Source: Parabacteroides gordonii MS-1 = DSM 23371 (GTDB lineage Bacteria; Bacteroidota; Bacteroidia; Bacteroidales; Tannerellaceae). Taken from it: a stretch of DNA of 64,000 nt. A program made the translations under genes and the position numbers. The first letter of the stretch is position 1, and every line of letters begins with the position of its first letter. This document shows positions 1 through 9,663 of the stretch, in pieces. The notes under the pieces are model-generated. The model had not been told where the DNA came from, made no database searches, and worked only from the letters and a program-made list of their open reading frames with translations. The stretch is from contig NZ_KQ033919.1 of NCBI RefSeq assembly GCF_000969825.1, forward strand, positions 3,022,509 to 3,086,508. Direction: 5' to 3'.

Positions 1-443
1 TTCACCTCTTCGCTTAACAGATAGTCATCGACAAACGGTTTGGTTGTCTCGCTGGAGAACTTCATCATCATACCCGCGGGCGTGTCTGCATTCATATTGG
101 CATTCTCGCGGGTGATATCATTCGATTTGATATTGATAATTTCCAGGAACATGTCGCGCGTTTTTGCTTTACGGGCAACGCTACGCTGATTGCGGTAGGC
201 AATATATTTTTGTGCTACGTCTTTACGGCTACTGTTCATCAGTTCCAGTTCGACTGCATCCTGAATCGCTTCCACCGTCATTTGTGGTTCCCCTTTGAAT
301 GAAATATGGTCGACGATCTGGCGAATTAGCTGCAAATCGTCTCCTATTTCTGTGTGTAGCATGGCTTTTCTGATTGCCGTCACGATTTTCTCCTCATTAA
401 ATCCGACGATACGACCATCCCTTTTGATAACTGTCTGAATCAT
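1..443 (-). CDS. nrdD: anaerobic ribonucleoside-triphosphate reductase, N-terminal part (cut by window edge)
   Basis: The minus strand reads from an ATG at 441-443 to the window edge as about 147 residues. It begins MIQTVIKRDGRIVGFNEEKI and continues with ELMNSSRKDVAQKYIAYR and MFLEIINIKSND. This is the N-terminal ATP-cone of class III ribonucleotide reductase, the allosteric nucleotide-binding module that precedes the glycyl-radical catalytic domain. The enzyme reduces ribonucleoside triphosphates to deoxy forms under anaerobic conditions in the cytoplasm and needs the NrdG activase, which is not in this window. A promoter box lies about 40 bp upstream. The radical-bearing C-terminus lies outside the window, so the assignment rests on the ATP-cone and the start of the linker. 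Class I or II reductases also carry ATP-cones, but these sequences match NrdD best. Confidence 0.8.
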   Translation of the reverse strand, partial: MIQTVIKRDGRIVGFNEEKIVTAIRKAMLHTEIGDDLQLIRQIVDHISFKGEPQMTVEAIQDAVELELMNSSRKDVAQKYIAYRNQRSVARKAKTRDMFLEIINIKSNDITRENANMNADTPAGMMMKFSSETTKPFVDDYLLSEEV

Positions 444-481
444 GATAATTGTATTGGTATATTACGTTGTTTTTGTACTTG

Positions 482-489
482 CAAAGGTA
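482..489 (-). promoter_or_regulatory. promoter -7 box for nrdD
   Basis: TACCTTTG on the minus strand matches the Bacteroidetes -7 consensus TAnnTTTG and would give a leader of about 30 nt before the nrdD start. No clear -33 TTTG is seen at the usual spacing. The stretch from 490 to about 725 is AT-rich; I see no convincing gene in it. Confidence 0.45.
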
Positions 490-729
490 TGTCGTAACTA
501 CATACGGTGTTCTTTTTGGAAAACTTTTGTCTGGTTAAATTATGTCAATTATCTGGTATTCAGTAGCGTTTTTGCTAAAAGTGGAAAACTTTTGAATTTT
601 GATGCTTTATTTTTTTTCCCAAAAAAGAAAATGTCGTTCTTTGTGCTGTTAGCTCTTATGTTTCAGCTTCTTTTGGTGGAACGCGAAAAAAATATATGAA
701 AAATGATCCTGATATGACTAATTTTTCTA

Positions 730-737
730 TACATTTG
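730..737 (+). promoter_or_regulatory. promoter -7 box for riboswitch-controlled carboxylase operon
   Basis: TACATTTG matches the Bacteroidetes TAnnTTTG box and sits just upstream of the cobalamin riboswitch, which places transcription start near 744. Confidence 0.5.
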
Positions 738-745
738 CACCGAAA

Positions 746-962
746 TGGTTCTGTATTTTCGGTTCCGGGAATACAGATTAAAAGGGAATCGGGTGTAAAT
801 CCCGGACAGTCCCGCTGCTGTGAAGCTCCGTTCAACATTCTGAAAACAACTTATGCCACTGACGATGCAGTAGATAGTCGTCGGGAAGGCTTCAGGATGG
901 GAGTCAGTCAGAAGACCTGCCGTTCGTTAAAGGCTCATATCCTCGTGGGTTAGGATACGGGT
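746..962 (+). ncRNA. cobalamin (AdoCbl) riboswitch
   Basis: Characteristic conserved parts occur in order: an AAAAGGGAATC segment, GGTGTAAATCCCGGACAGTC, CCGCTGCTGTGAA, GCCACTG, CGGGAAGGC and the B12-box-like GAGTCAGTCAGAAGACCTGCC. A short hairpin (TATCC/GGATA) near the 3' end may be the expression platform that controls access to the ribosome-binding site of the gene at 1000. Binding of cobalamin to this class normally represses. What is controlled here is a biotin-dependent acyl-CoA carboxylase operon, not the usual transport or biosynthesis genes. Confidence 0.93.
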
Positions 963-999
963 TCGAAAAGATTATTTATTATTATAAAGTTATTAGATC

Positions 1000-1215
1000 A
1001 TGGAGAAAGATTGTCCGCGTTGTGGTGTCTCCTTTGTTTGCCGGGTAGATAATATCGCTACCTGTCAATGTGCACCTGTGAATCTGGATGAGCTTCAACT
1101 TGCCTATGTAAAAATGCATTATCCGGGCTGTTTATGCAATTCCTGCCTGAATGAAATAAAGAAATATTTTTACGCCTGTGAAGTAAATCCTCACTATAAA
1201 CGATTAAAGCATTGA
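1000..1215 (+). CDS. small cysteine-rich CWC-type protein
   Basis: A 71-residue protein with nine cysteines, including CPRCGVSFVC, CQC, GCLCNSC and YFYAC. This resembles the Cys-rich CWC family of putative metal-binding proteins. It is the first gene after the cobalamin riboswitch and its stop is one base before the biotin carboxylase start, so the two are co-transcribed and probably translationally coupled. No signal peptide is present, so it is probably cytoplasmic. The cysteine pairs suggest zinc or another metal, but no activity can be assigned from sequence. Its position makes a link with B12-dependent propionate metabolism possible. Confidence 0.75.
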   Translation: MEKDCPRCGVSFVCRVDNIATCQCAPVNLDELQLAYVKMHYPGCLCNSCLNEIKKYFYACEVNPHYKRLKH

Positions 1216-1216
1216 T

Positions 1217-2731
1217 ATGATACGAAAAATACTAGTCGCGAACCGCGGTGAGATCGCTGTACGCGTGATGCGTTCCTGTCGTGAGATGGGAATACAGTCG
1301 GTCGCCGTCTTTTCGGAAGCCGACCGTACAGCCAGGCATGTCCTGTATGCCGATGAAGCCTGCCTGATCGGCCCTGCCGCATCAAAGGAAAGTTATCTGG
1401 ATATAGAGAAAATTATCCGGGCAGCCAAAGAGCATCAGGCGGATGCTATTCATCCGGGATATGGTTTCCTTTCCGAGAATGCCGGATTTGCCCGGAGATG
1501 CAAGGAGGAAAATATAATCTTCATCGGCCCGGCTGCTGAAACGATGGAAGCGATGGGGGATAAGATTTCAGCCCGTAAACGGATGATCGCGGCGGGGGTT
1601 CCGGTTGTTCCGGGTACACAGCAACCCTTACAGGATGCGGCCGAAGCTCTCCGTATCTGTAAAGAGATCGGTTTCCCGGTGATGCTGAAGGCTTCTATGG
1701 GCGGTGGTGGAAAAGGCATGCGATTGATCCACAAGGAAGAAGAGGTGGAGGAAGCTTATAACTCCGCCCGGTCGGAATCGCTTTCTTCTTTTGGGGATGA
1801 TACGGTTTACCTGGAAAAATTTGTGGAAGAGCCGCATCATATCGAATTTCAGATATTAGGTGATAATCACGGAAATGTGATCCAGCTGTGCGAACGTGAA
1901 TGTTCGGTTCAGCGCCGTAACCAGAAGATCGTGGAAGAAAGCCCTTCTCCCTTTATTACATCGGAGTTGAGAATGAATATGGGAGAGAAAGCGGTTGCAG
2001 CGGCGAAAGCTGTGAATTATTCCGGTGCAGGCACTATCGAGTTTCTGGTAGATAAACACCGGAATTTTTATTTTCTGGAAATGAATACCCGCCTGCAGGT
2101 GGAACATCCTATAACGGAAGAGGTCTTGGGTGTCGATCTTGTAAAAGAGCAGATCAGGGTGGCGAATAACGAGCAGCTTCACATCCGCCAGGAAGATATT
2201 GTGCAGCGCGGCCATGCCATCGAATGCCGTATCTGCGCCGAAGATACCGATGCCGGTTTTATGCCTTCGCCCGGTGTCATACGCCAACTGACCGAGCCCA
2301 ACGGTATCGGCGTTCGTGTAGACAGTTATGTGTATGAAGGGTATGAAATACCTGTTTATTATGACCCGATGATCGGAAAGCTGATCGTATGGGCTACTAC
2401 GCGGCAGTATGCTATCGAACGGATGCGTCGTGTGTTGCATGAATACAAGATCACCGGTCTGAAAACCAATATCAGCTATTTGCGCCGTATCATGGATTCT
2501 TCCGATTTCGTGAAAGGGAAATATGATACTTCCTTTATAGAGAAACATGCGGAGCAATTACAGCATCCGGTTGAAACCGGAGGTACGGAAACGGAGAATA
2601 TCGCTATGATCGCTGCTTACATCGATTATCTGATGAATCTGGAGGAAAACAGTTCCGGAACCGCTGCGGATGGCCGCCCGATCAGCCGCTGGCGTGAATT
2701 CGGCCTGCAAAAAGGGGTTCTGAGAATATAG
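1217..2731 (+). CDS. biotin carboxylase subunit of propionyl/acetyl-CoA carboxylase
   Basis: A 504-residue biotin carboxylase that uses ATP and bicarbonate to carboxylate biotin on the carrier protein. It begins MIRKILVANRGEIAVRVMRS, typical of the family. It contains the ATP-grasp glycine loop MGGGGKGMR near residue 165, the conserved FLEMNTRLQVEHPITE near 290, and the C-terminal biotin carboxylase domain. The length exceeds the usual roughly 450 residues by an extra tail, as in many acyl-CoA carboxylase alpha subunits. The genes for the carrier (2773) and carboxyltransferase (3296) follow on the same strand. AccC of fatty acid synthesis is the alternative, but the neighbouring carboxyltransferase is the PccB/MmdA type, so propionyl-CoA is the likelier substrate. 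Confidence 0.88.
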   Translation: MIRKILVANRGEIAVRVMRSCREMGIQSVAVFSEADRTARHVLYADEACLIGPAASKESYLDIEKIIRAAKEHQADAIHPGYGFLSENAGFARRCKEENIIFIGPAAETMEAMGDKISARKRMIAAGVPVVPGTQQPLQDAAEALRICKEIGFPVMLKASMGGGGKGMRLIHKEEEVEEAYNSARSESLSSFGDDTVYLEKFVEEPHHIEFQILGDNHGNVIQLCERECSVQRRNQKIVEESPSPFITSELRMNMGEKAVAAAKAVNYSGAGTIEFLVDKHRNFYFLEMNTRLQVEHPITEEVLGVDLVKEQIRVANNEQLHIRQEDIVQRGHAIECRICAEDTDAGFMPSPGVIRQLTEPNGIGVRVDSYVYEGYEIPVYYDPMIGKLIVWATTRQYAIERMRRVLHEYKITGLKTNISYLRRIMDSSDFVKGKYDTSFIEKHAEQLQHPVETGGTETENIAMIAAYIDYLMNLEENSSGTAADGRPISRWREFGLQKGVLRI

Positions 2732-2772
2732 AACCGGCACATGGCAATTAGTACATCGAATAATTATTATTT

Positions 2773-3294
2773 ATGGAAATACATATAGGAAAAAGGACTG
2801 CTGACGTGTCGCTGGTCAGTAAGGAGGGGAATAAGGTACAACTGACCGTCGACGGAGTTCCTTATGACGTCGATATCGTAATGGCGGAAAACGGAGCCTG
2901 TTCTATCTTGCATGACGGGGTGTCGTATAACGCCGAACTGATACGTGGAGCAGGCGGTAAGAACTATACTGTAAATACTTATTTCTTATCGTATAATATC
3001 GATATACTCGATACACAGGTGAAATATCTGCGTATGCGAAAGAGCAGTGAGGAAAAGCAGGAGAACCGGATTATTTCTCCGATGCCCGGTAAGGTGGTGA
3101 AGATCCCCGTACAGGTGGGCGACCGGTTGGAAGCCGGTGATATTGTCGCTGTAATCGAGGCAATGAAGATGCAGAGTAACTATAAGGTTAGTTCTGCCTG
3201 TACGGTTCGCGAAATCCTGGTGAAAGAGGGGGATTCAGTGACCAGCAACCAGGTGCTCTTGTCGTTGGATGTAATAACGGAAAAAGAAGATTAA
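2773..3294 (+). CDS. biotin carboxyl carrier protein of acyl-CoA carboxylase
   Basis: A 173-residue biotin-bearing subunit. The C-terminal half is a biotinyl domain starting at about residue 100 (SPMPGKVVKIPVQVGD) with the biotinylation motif VIEAMKMQ, in which Lys132 should carry the biotin. The N-terminal ~90 residues form a separate beta-rich segment that probably docks to the carboxylase subunit. It lies 41 bp after the carboxylase gene and its stop is one base before the ATG of the carboxyltransferase, indicating coupled expression. In the assembled enzyme it shuttles carboxybiotin between the two active sites. In decarboxylating Na+ pumps the same carrier type is used, but no membrane beta subunit is encoded here. 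Confidence 0.9.
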   Translation: MEIHIGKRTADVSLVSKEGNKVQLTVDGVPYDVDIVMAENGACSILHDGVSYNAELIRGAGGKNYTVNTYFLSYNIDILDTQVKYLRMRKSSEEKQENRIISPMPGKVVKIPVQVGDRLEAGDIVAVIEAMKMQSNYKVSSACTVREILVKEGDSVTSNQVLLSLDVITEKED

Positions 3295-3295
3295 A

Positions 3296-4828
3296 ATGGA
3301 AAAAGAACAATTATATAAAACCTTCGGGGAACTGGACAAGGCCGCTTTACAGGGTGGAGGCGTTGCCCGTATCGAGAAGCAGCATGAGTCGGGAAGGATG
3401 ACCGCCCGCGAACGTGTCGATATGTTGCTGGATAAAGGGACATTTAACGAACTGGATAAGTTTGTCGTTCACCGTTGTACGAATTTCGGTATGGATAAGA
3501 ATAAGATCCCGGGGGATGGGATTGTATCCGGTTATGGAAAGATCGACGGACGGCTGGTATTTGTCTATGCCTACGACTTTACGGCTTACGGCGGTACGCT
3601 GAGTGCCACGAATGCGGCCAAGATCGTAAAGGTTCAGCAACTGGCTCTGAAAAGCGGTGCGCCTGTCATTGCCCTGAACGACTCGGGAGGTGCCCGTATC
3701 CAGGAAGGGGTAAGCAGTTTGGCCGGGTATGCTTCCATTTTTTACCAGAATACGATGGCTTCGGGGGTTGTCCCGCAGATATCGGCTATCCTGGGGCCTT
3801 GTGCAGGTGGGGCTTGTTATTCTCCGGCATTGACCGACTTTATTTTTATGGTGAAGGAAAAGAGCCATATGTTCATAACCGGGCCGGATGTGGTGAAAGC
3901 CGTTACGCATGAAGAGGTCGGCAAGGAAGAACTGGGAGGCGCCTACACACATAGCAGTAAAAGCGGTGTGACTCATTTCATGTGTGACACGGAGGAGGAA
4001 ACTTTGATGAGCATTCGCGAATTGCTGAGTTTCCTTCCGTCTAATAATATGGAAGATGCGCCGGTAATTTCCTGTACCGATGATATCCGCCGGGAGGAAG
4101 AAGCATTGCAGCAAGTCATTCCCGATGATCCGAATATACCTTACGATATCAAAGATATTATTGAACCAGTGGTCGATAACCATTATTTCTTTGAAGTAAT
4201 GCCGCATTTTGCCAAAAACATCGTAGTCGGTTTTGCCCGTTTGGGAGGGCGTTCGGTCGGGATCGTCGCCAACCAACCGGCTTTTCTGGCAGGTGTACTG
4301 GATATCGATGCTTCAGACAAAGCCGCACGCTTTATCCGTTTCTGTGATTGTTTCAATATCCCCTTGATCACTTTTGAAGATGTTCCCGGATTCTTACCCG
4401 GCTGCCAGCAGGAGCATGACGGCATTATCCGCCACGGAGCCAAGATCGTCTATGCCTATGCCGAAGCTACGGTTCCTAAAATTACACTGATTACCCGGAA
4501 GGCTTACGGGGGTGCCTATATCGTGATGGCGAGCAAACCGACCGGAGCTGATATAAACCTGGCTTATCCGATGGCTGAAATAGCTGTGATGGGGGCCGAA
4601 GGTGCTGTTAATATCCTCTATCGGAAAGCGACAGGAGAGGAGAAGGTGCAGGCGATGGCTGAATATACGGAGAACTTCTCAAATCCGTACCGGGCAGCCG
4701 AACAGGGTTTTATCGATGAGATCATCATGCCCCGGCAGACACGTTTCAAACTTATACAGGCGTTGGAAATGGCAAAGAACAAAAGCCAGAGCAATCCGCC
4801 TAAAAAACATGGCAATATGCCATTATAA
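3296..4828 (+). CDS. propionyl/methylmalonyl-CoA carboxyltransferase (PccB/MmdA type)
   Basis: A 510-residue carboxyltransferase of the crotonase fold that moves CO2 between biotin and an acyl-CoA, in practice propionyl-CoA to or from methylmalonyl-CoA. The start MEKEQLYKTFGELDKAALQGG, the oxyanion loop LNDSGGARIQEGVSSLAGY, the second-half signature DVPGFLPGCQQEHDGIIRHG and KAYGGAYIVM are all family signatures. The length matches. With the two upstream subunits it forms a complete soluble carboxylase. Methylmalonyl-CoA is the product or substrate of the B12-dependent methylmalonyl-CoA mutase, which gives a metabolic reason for the upstream cobalamin riboswitch. The physiological direction cannot be read from sequence. 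Confidence 0.9.
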   Translation: MEKEQLYKTFGELDKAALQGGGVARIEKQHESGRMTARERVDMLLDKGTFNELDKFVVHRCTNFGMDKNKIPGDGIVSGYGKIDGRLVFVYAYDFTAYGGTLSATNAAKIVKVQQLALKSGAPVIALNDSGGARIQEGVSSLAGYASIFYQNTMASGVVPQISAILGPCAGGACYSPALTDFIFMVKEKSHMFITGPDVVKAVTHEEVGKEELGGAYTHSSKSGVTHFMCDTEEETLMSIRELLSFLPSNNMEDAPVISCTDDIRREEEALQQVIPDDPNIPYDIKDIIEPVVDNHYFFEVMPHFAKNIVVGFARLGGRSVGIVANQPAFLAGVLDIDASDKAARFIRFCDCFNIPLITFEDVPGFLPGCQQEHDGIIRHGAKIVYAYAEATVPKITLITRKAYGGAYIVMASKPTGADINLAYPMAEIAVMGAEGAVNILYRKATGEEKVQAMAEYTENFSNPYRAAEQGFIDEIIMPRQTRFKLIQALEMAKNKSQSNPPKKHGNMPL

Positions 4829-4846
4829 AATTGAAAATAAATAGAT

Positions 4847-6523
4847 ATGGAGTGGATAAATGAATTGCTGTGGGGAGAGGGAATAGGGCATTCTATCCTT
4901 TTATTATCTTTGGTAATCGCTGTCGGGATTCAGTTAGGTAAGATAAAAGTATTTGGTATCTCACTGGGTATCACACTGGTACTTTTTGTCGGTATTCTTC
5001 TGGGGCATTTCGGGTTTAGTATTAATCCCGCTGTTGTTCATTTCTTTAAAGAATTCGGATTGATCCTGTTTGTCTATTCGGTCGGTATGCAGGTTGGGCC
5101 GGGGTTCTTTTCTTCTTTTAAGAAAGGGGGAATGACGCTGAACGGGCTGGCATGCGGAATTGTTTTTCTGGGTGTCGTAACAACGTTAGCCATCCATTTT
5201 ATAACGGATATCCCTATGCCGACGATGGTCGGTATTTTATCGGGGGCGGTAACCAATACTCCCGGTCTGGGAGCCGCGCAACAGGCGTTTACGGATATGA
5301 CGGGGACATCGGATGAAACGATTGCGCTGGGATATGCCGTAGCCTATCCATTGGGTGTTGTCGGTATCATCCTTTCCATGTTGTTCGTCCGGTATATTTT
5401 TCATATTAGCTTTGAAAAAGAGACAGAGCAACTGGAAGCGGAGAACGATGTACATAACAGTGAAGCTACTCCTATATCGCTCGTTGTGAAGAATCCGGCT
5501 CTTTTTGGCCGTAAGGTGATGGAACTCGGAGCTTTTCTCGAACACCGGCAATATGTTATATCCCGTATCTGGCGGAAAAAGAGTAATAAGGTCGAAATTG
5601 TTACCGGAAGTACGATCCTCGAAGAGGATGATAAGATATTTGTGATTACCACGGAGCATGATGCGGAGACAATAAAAACGTTTGTCGGCCAGGAAATAGA
5701 AATGGATCGTAAACAATGGATCCCTGCTGAAAGTGAATTTGTCAGCCGCCGTATCCTGGTTACCAAACCGGAACTGACGGGCTCCCGGCTGGGAGATTTG
5801 CAGTTGCGGCGTTTACACGGTATCAACGTGACACGTGTAAACCGTGCCGGAGTCGAACTGGTGGCTACCCAGGGCTTGCAATTACAGGTGGGTGACCGCG
5901 TAACGGTGGTCGGTAGCGAACTGGCCGTTGATAAAGTCAGTATGATATTGGGTAATTCAATGAAGCGTTTGAATGAACCTAATCTGATCCCTATCTTTAT
6001 AGGTATTGCTTTAGGTATTATTTTGGGTAGTATTCCCTTCTCTATCCCGGGGATTCCGCAGCCAATCAAACTGGGTCTGGCTGGTGGCCCGTTGGTTGTT
6101 TCTATCCTGTTAAGCCGGTTCGGATACCGTTATAAACTGGTTACTTATACTACCCAGAGTGCCAACCTGATGTTGAGGGAGATCGGTATAACCATGTTCC
6201 TGGCCTGCGTAGGTTTGAGTGCCGGAGAGGAATTTGTGGATACGATTGTAAATAAGGGTGGTTTTGCCTGGATCGGTTACGGTTTCATTATCACTATGTT
6301 GCCTTTATTGATCATCGGACTGGTAGGGCGGCATTTCTTTAAATTGAACTATTATACGCTGATGGGATTACTGGCCGGAAGTACGACCGATCCCCCTGCA
6401 CTGGCTTATGCGAATGCAACGGCCGGGAATGATGCGCCGGCTGTAGGGTATGCAACGGTTTATCCTTTGACAATGTTTCTGCGCGTATTGACCGCGCAAC
6501 TAATGATACTATTCTTCTATTAA
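4847..6523 (+). CDS. AspT/YidE-type transporter with two TrkA-C domains
   Basis: A 558-residue inner-membrane protein made of two related membrane halves (about residues 1-180 and 380-558), each with several hydrophobic helices and the [12 protein letters not shown] and [11 protein letters not shown] type repeats of the AspT/YidE/YbjL duplication family. Between them lie two cytoplasmic TrkA-C (RCK_C) regulatory domains (about 200-375, ending [14 protein letters not shown]). Family members include the aspartate:alanine antiporter AspT; most others have unknown substrates. It begins 18 bp after the carboxylase operon on the same strand and is probably read through from it. Transport of a dicarboxylate or amino acid tied to fermentation is plausible but unproven. 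Confidence 0.82.
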   Translation: MEWINELLWGEGIGHSILLLSLVIAVGIQLGKIKVFGISLGITLVLFVGILLGHFGFSINPAVVHFFKEFGLILFVYSVGMQVGPGFFSSFKKGGMTLNGLACGIVFLGVVTTLAIHFITDIPMPTMVGILSGAVTNTPGLGAAQQAFTDMTGTSDETIALGYAVAYPLGVVGIILSMLFVRYIFHISFEKETEQLEAENDVHNSEATPISLVVKNPALFGRKVMELGAFLEHRQYVISRIWRKKSNKVEIVTGSTILEEDDKIFVITTEHDAETIKTFVGQEIEMDRKQWIPAESEFVSRRILVTKPELTGSRLGDLQLRRLHGINVTRVNRAGVELVATQGLQLQVGDRVTVVGSELAVDKVSMILGNSMKRLNEPNLIPIFIGIALGIILGSIPFSIPGIPQPIKLGLAGGPLVVSILLSRFGYRYKLVTYTTQSANLMLREIGITMFLACVGLSAGEEFVDTIVNKGGFAWIGYGFIITMLPLLIIGLVGRHFFKLNYYTLMGLLAGSTTDPPALAYANATAGNDAPAVGYATVYPLTMFLRVLTAQLMILFFY

Positions 6524-6574
6524 ATTTATAAAATTTGGTTGTTAGAATATTGTTCAATAATAATTTTAAAGCCA

Positions 6575-6606
6575 GAAGCTCCGCCGAAGTGATTCGCCGG
6601 AGCTTC
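6575..6606. terminator. bidirectional terminator between convergent operons
   Basis: GAAGCTCCG at 6575-6583 pairs with CGGAGCTTC at 6598-6606, and the loop can extend the stem with CGAA/TTCG. A T-rich run follows on the plus strand and an A-rich run precedes it, so it can serve both the transporter gene and the ATP synthase operon that end here. Confidence 0.75.
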
Positions 6607-6643
6607 GTTCTTTTATAATATGTAAGGAAATGAAGTATTGTTA

Positions 6644-7498
6644 TTAACCTGCCCCTCCCATTATATCCAGCAGTTCATTGGTGATAGCCTGCTGGCGGTT
6701 CTTGTTGTATTGCAATGTCAGTTCCTGGATCAGGTCGTTGGCATTGTCGTTGGCGGTCTGCATAGCCAGCATACGGGCGGCATGTTCGGCAGTCGTATTG
6801 TCGAGCAGTGTCGTGTAGATATGCAGGTGAAGGACTTTGGGAAGCAATAAAGCCAGCAGATGTTCGGACGACGGCTCCAGGATGTAATTGGCCGACATGC
6901 TTGTGGAAGTTATCTCCGGTAACGTGATCGGAAGGAATACCTTTTCGGTCAGTATCTGTTCCGCCATATTTTTGAAATGATGGTAGAACAGTTCCACCCG
7001 GTCGGCCTGACCGGAAGTATAAAGCGTCATCATCGCAGTAGCCAGCTGGCTGGCATCTTCGTAGTTTAGCTTGTCACCTGCCTGAAGAAAGCTGTTGTCG
7101 GTCTGGTATCCGGCTTTATGCAGTTCGTCGGCGATCTTTTTGCCGACGGGATAAATGCGTACGGCAATGCCATCCGCCTCATACCGGTGAAGGCGGGCGG
7201 ACAACTCTTTCCATATGTTGGCATTGAAAGCACCACACAGACCCGTATTGGACGAAAAGGCAACGATAGCGACCTGCTTCACTTCCCGCCAGGCGGTATA
7301 AGGGGTATTCAGTTCGCTTTCGGCAGCCAGGGTTCCGTTCAATATAGTGCTCAGCTTACTTTCGTATGCAAGCATATGTTCGACAATCGTCTGTGTATGA
7401 TGCAGTTTGGCAGAAGATACCATCTTCATGGCGGAAGTGATCTTCTGTGTGTTCCTGATCGACGCAAGACGGATTTTTATCTCTTTCAGTGATGCCAT
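6644..7498 (-). CDS. atpG: F1Fo ATP synthase subunit gamma
   Basis: A 284-residue central-stalk subunit, last gene of the ATP synthase operon. The N-terminal MASLKEIKIRLASIRNTQKI and ITSAMKMVSSAKL helix and the C-terminal NDLIQELTLQYNKNRQQAIT helix are the two coiled-coil arms that rotate inside the alpha3beta3 head. The first gives the family signature. Length is normal for bacteria. It follows atpA by 16 bp, and a terminator hairpin lies just past its stop. Confidence 0.95.
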   Translation of the reverse strand: MASLKEIKIRLASIRNTQKITSAMKMVSSAKLHHTQTIVEHMLAYESKLSTILNGTLAAESELNTPYTAWREVKQVAIVAFSSNTGLCGAFNANIWKELSARLHRYEADGIAVRIYPVGKKIADELHKAGYQTDNSFLQAGDKLNYEDASQLATAMMTLYTSGQADRVELFYHHFKNMAEQILTEKVFLPITLPEITSTSMSANYILEPSSEHLLALLLPKVLHLHIYTTLLDNTTAEHAARMLAMQTANDNANDLIQELTLQYNKNRQQAITNELLDIMGGAG

Positions 7499-7514
7499 AA
7501 TCTAGTTTCTATAT

Positions 7515-9104
7515 TCAACCTGCTTTGTATGCTCCGCTTACCTGGTGAGCAGTTTCTTCCAGGATACGGCAAACATCGTCGTTTATCACTCCCGATTTCA
7601 GTACGTCGAGTACGTCCTTCCGGTGATTGGTAATCAATGTCTGAAGATAGGCATTTTCGAAATCATGCACTTTGTCCAGCGGCACTTCCTTCAACAGGCC
7701 TTTCGTTCCGCAATACAGGATCGCGATCTGATACTCGACAGGCATCGGGCTGTATTGGGGCTGTATCAGCAGTTGGGTATTTTTCTGTCCTTTATCGATC
7801 GTAAAGGCTGTTACCGCATCCATTTCGCCACCGAATTTCGTGAACGACTCGAGTTCACGGAACTGTGCCTGGTCTATCTTCAACGTACCGGCCACCTTCT
7901 TCATCGCCTTCAACTGGGCATTACCACCTACGCGGGATACCGAGATACCTACGTTGATAGCTGGGCGGTTCCCCTGATTGAACAGGTCTGTCTCCAGGAA
8001 TATCTGTCCGTCGGTGATAGAGATCACGTTGGTCGGGATATAGGCGGAAACGTCGCCCGCCTGTGTTTCGATGATCGGCAGGGCAGTTAGCGAGCCACCT
8101 CCTTTTACCAGATCCTTCATGCTTTCCGGCAGGTCGTTCATTTCGCGGGCTACTTCCTGCTGGTTGATGATCTTCGCCGCACGTTCCAATAAGCGGGAGT
8201 GCAGGTAGAAGATATCGCCCGGGTATGCTTCGCGTCCGGAAGGGCGGCGAAGGATCAGGGATACTTCACGGTAAGCAACAGCCTGCTTTGACAAGTCATC
8301 ATAAACCACCAGGGCATGACGTCCGCTATCGCGGAAATATTCGCCGATAGCAGCTCCGGCAAAAGGAGCGAAATATTGCATCGCAGCCGGATCGGAAGCG
8401 GTAGCACTGACAACGATCGTGTAGTCCATAGCTCCTTTCTCCTGAAGCGTACTGACCAAAGAGGCTACGGTAGAGCCCTTTTGTCCGATCGCTACATAAA
8501 TACAGTAAACAGGGTTGCCTGCTTCGTAATTGCTACGCTGGTTGATAATGGCATCGATCGCGATGGAAGTCTTACCGGTCTGGCGGTCGCCGATAATCAG
8601 CTCACGTTGTCCGCGTCCGATAGGTATCATGGCATCTACCGCCTTGATACCCGTCTGCAACGGTTCGTTGACCGGCTGACGGAAGATCACGCCCGGCGCT
8701 TTCCGCTCCAGAGGCATCTGGTATTTCTTACCGACGATTTCGCCTTTTCCGTCGATCGGGTTACCCAGCGGGTCGATCACACGGCCGATCATATCTTCAC
8801 TTACATTGATAGAAGCAATGCGGCGGGTACGTTTTACGGTATCACCTTCCTTCACCTGGTCGGTCGGGCCGAGCAATACGGCACCCACGTTATCTTCTTC
8901 CAGGTTCATGACGATGGCTTCCATGCCGTTGTCGAAGGCCAGCAGCTCGTTGGCTTCGGCATTATCCAGTCCGTAGATGCGTGCTACCCCGTCGCTTACC
9001 TGAAGCACGGTACCCACTTCCTCCAGATGGATGCTGGTATTGATACCTTCCAGTTGCTCGCGTAATATGGCGGAAACTTCACTTACTTTTATCTGGTCTG
9101 TCAT
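7515..9104 (-). CDS. atpA: F1Fo ATP synthase subunit alpha
   Basis: A 529-residue non-catalytic nucleotide-binding subunit of F1. The Walker A loop GDRQTGKTS lies near residue 170, the arginine-finger region follows in the VSRVGGNAQ segment, and the start [20 protein letters not shown] is typical of family members. It alternates with beta subunits in the alpha3beta3 ring and contributes the catalytic arginine. It lies between atpH (13 bp away) and atpG in one operon. Confidence 0.97.
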   Translation of the reverse strand: MTDQIKVSEVSAILREQLEGINTSIHLEEVGTVLQVSDGVARIYGLDNAEANELLAFDNGMEAIVMNLEEDNVGAVLLGPTDQVKEGDTVKRTRRIASINVSEDMIGRVIDPLGNPIDGKGEIVGKKYQMPLERKAPGVIFRQPVNEPLQTGIKAVDAMIPIGRGQRELIIGDRQTGKTSIAIDAIINQRSNYEAGNPVYCIYVAIGQKGSTVASLVSTLQEKGAMDYTIVVSATASDPAAMQYFAPFAGAAIGEYFRDSGRHALVVYDDLSKQAVAYREVSLILRRPSGREAYPGDIFYLHSRLLERAAKIINQQEVAREMNDLPESMKDLVKGGGSLTALPIIETQAGDVSAYIPTNVISITDGQIFLETDLFNQGNRPAINVGISVSRVGGNAQLKAMKKVAGTLKIDQAQFRELESFTKFGGEMDAVTAFTIDKGQKNTQLLIQPQYSPMPVEYQIAILYCGTKGLLKEVPLDKVHDFENAYLQTLITNHRKDVLDVLKSGVINDDVCRILEETAHQVSGAYKAG

Positions 9105-9117
9105 ACGTTTTTCTTTT

Positions 9118-9660
9118 TTAATTTCTTTCGATCAGCTTGTTTCTTATCTCCCGGAGTTGTCTGGAATAGCTGGCGTCGATCCGGATATTACCGATCCGGA
9201 GCACAAATCCTCCGATCAGTTCCGGCCTGATCACTCCTGTGAACTCGATCGTATCGCCAGTCTCTTCCTGCAACCGTTTCTTCAGATGCTCCCGGGTCGC
9301 TTCGTCTACCGGAACCGGTGTCTTGAACAATACCCGGGTGATCTTCTTATCCTTCCGGTACATATGGATATAGATATAGGCCATGAGCGGTAAGAGGCTT
9401 TCCCTTTTACGCTGCAGTACCAACCGGATAAACCGGGCAAACAGGTCGCATACTTCCAGACCGGCTGCCGTCGTCAGTAACTTTACTTTCTCCTCTTCGG
9501 GAAAGATCGGATTATCCAGTACGACTTTCAACCCCGGTTCCTGTTCGAAACTAACGGCCAGCATCTTCATATCATCATATACCCGGGTTTCCTGCTGCTT
9601 CTCTTTCGCAAGCGAAAAGAGCGCTTTGATATACCGGGAAGAGATTGTACCTACATCCAT
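9118..9660 (-). CDS. atpH: F1Fo ATP synthase subunit delta
   Basis: A 180-residue peripheral-stalk subunit (OSCP-like). It opens [18 protein letters not shown], the conserved helix that binds the top of alpha, and ends with the family motif [20 protein letters not shown]. It joins the b subunit to F1. It starts 3 bp after the atpF stop and precedes atpA by 13 bp, so expression is tightly coupled. Confidence 0.94.
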   Translation of the reverse strand: MDVGTISSRYIKALFSLAKEKQQETRVYDDMKMLAVSFEQEPGLKVVLDNPIFPEEEKVKLLTTAAGLEVCDLFARFIRLVLQRKRESLLPLMAYIYIHMYRKDKKITRVLFKTPVPVDEATREHLKKRLQEETGDTIEFTGVIRPELIGGFVLRIGNIRIDASYSRQLREIRNKLIERN

Positions 9661-9663
9661 ATC

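Noticed and set aside
442-699. 85-residue plus-strand ORF rich in Phe, Val and Leu
   Set aside because: AT-rich leader region between nrdD and the riboswitch; no ribosome-binding site or similarity.
1856-2557. 233-residue minus-strand ORF
   Set aside because: Lies entirely inside the biotin carboxylase gene on the other strand; no recognisable domain.
3347-4276. 309-residue minus-strand ORF
   Set aside because: Shadow of the carboxyltransferase gene, whose frame shows all family motifs.
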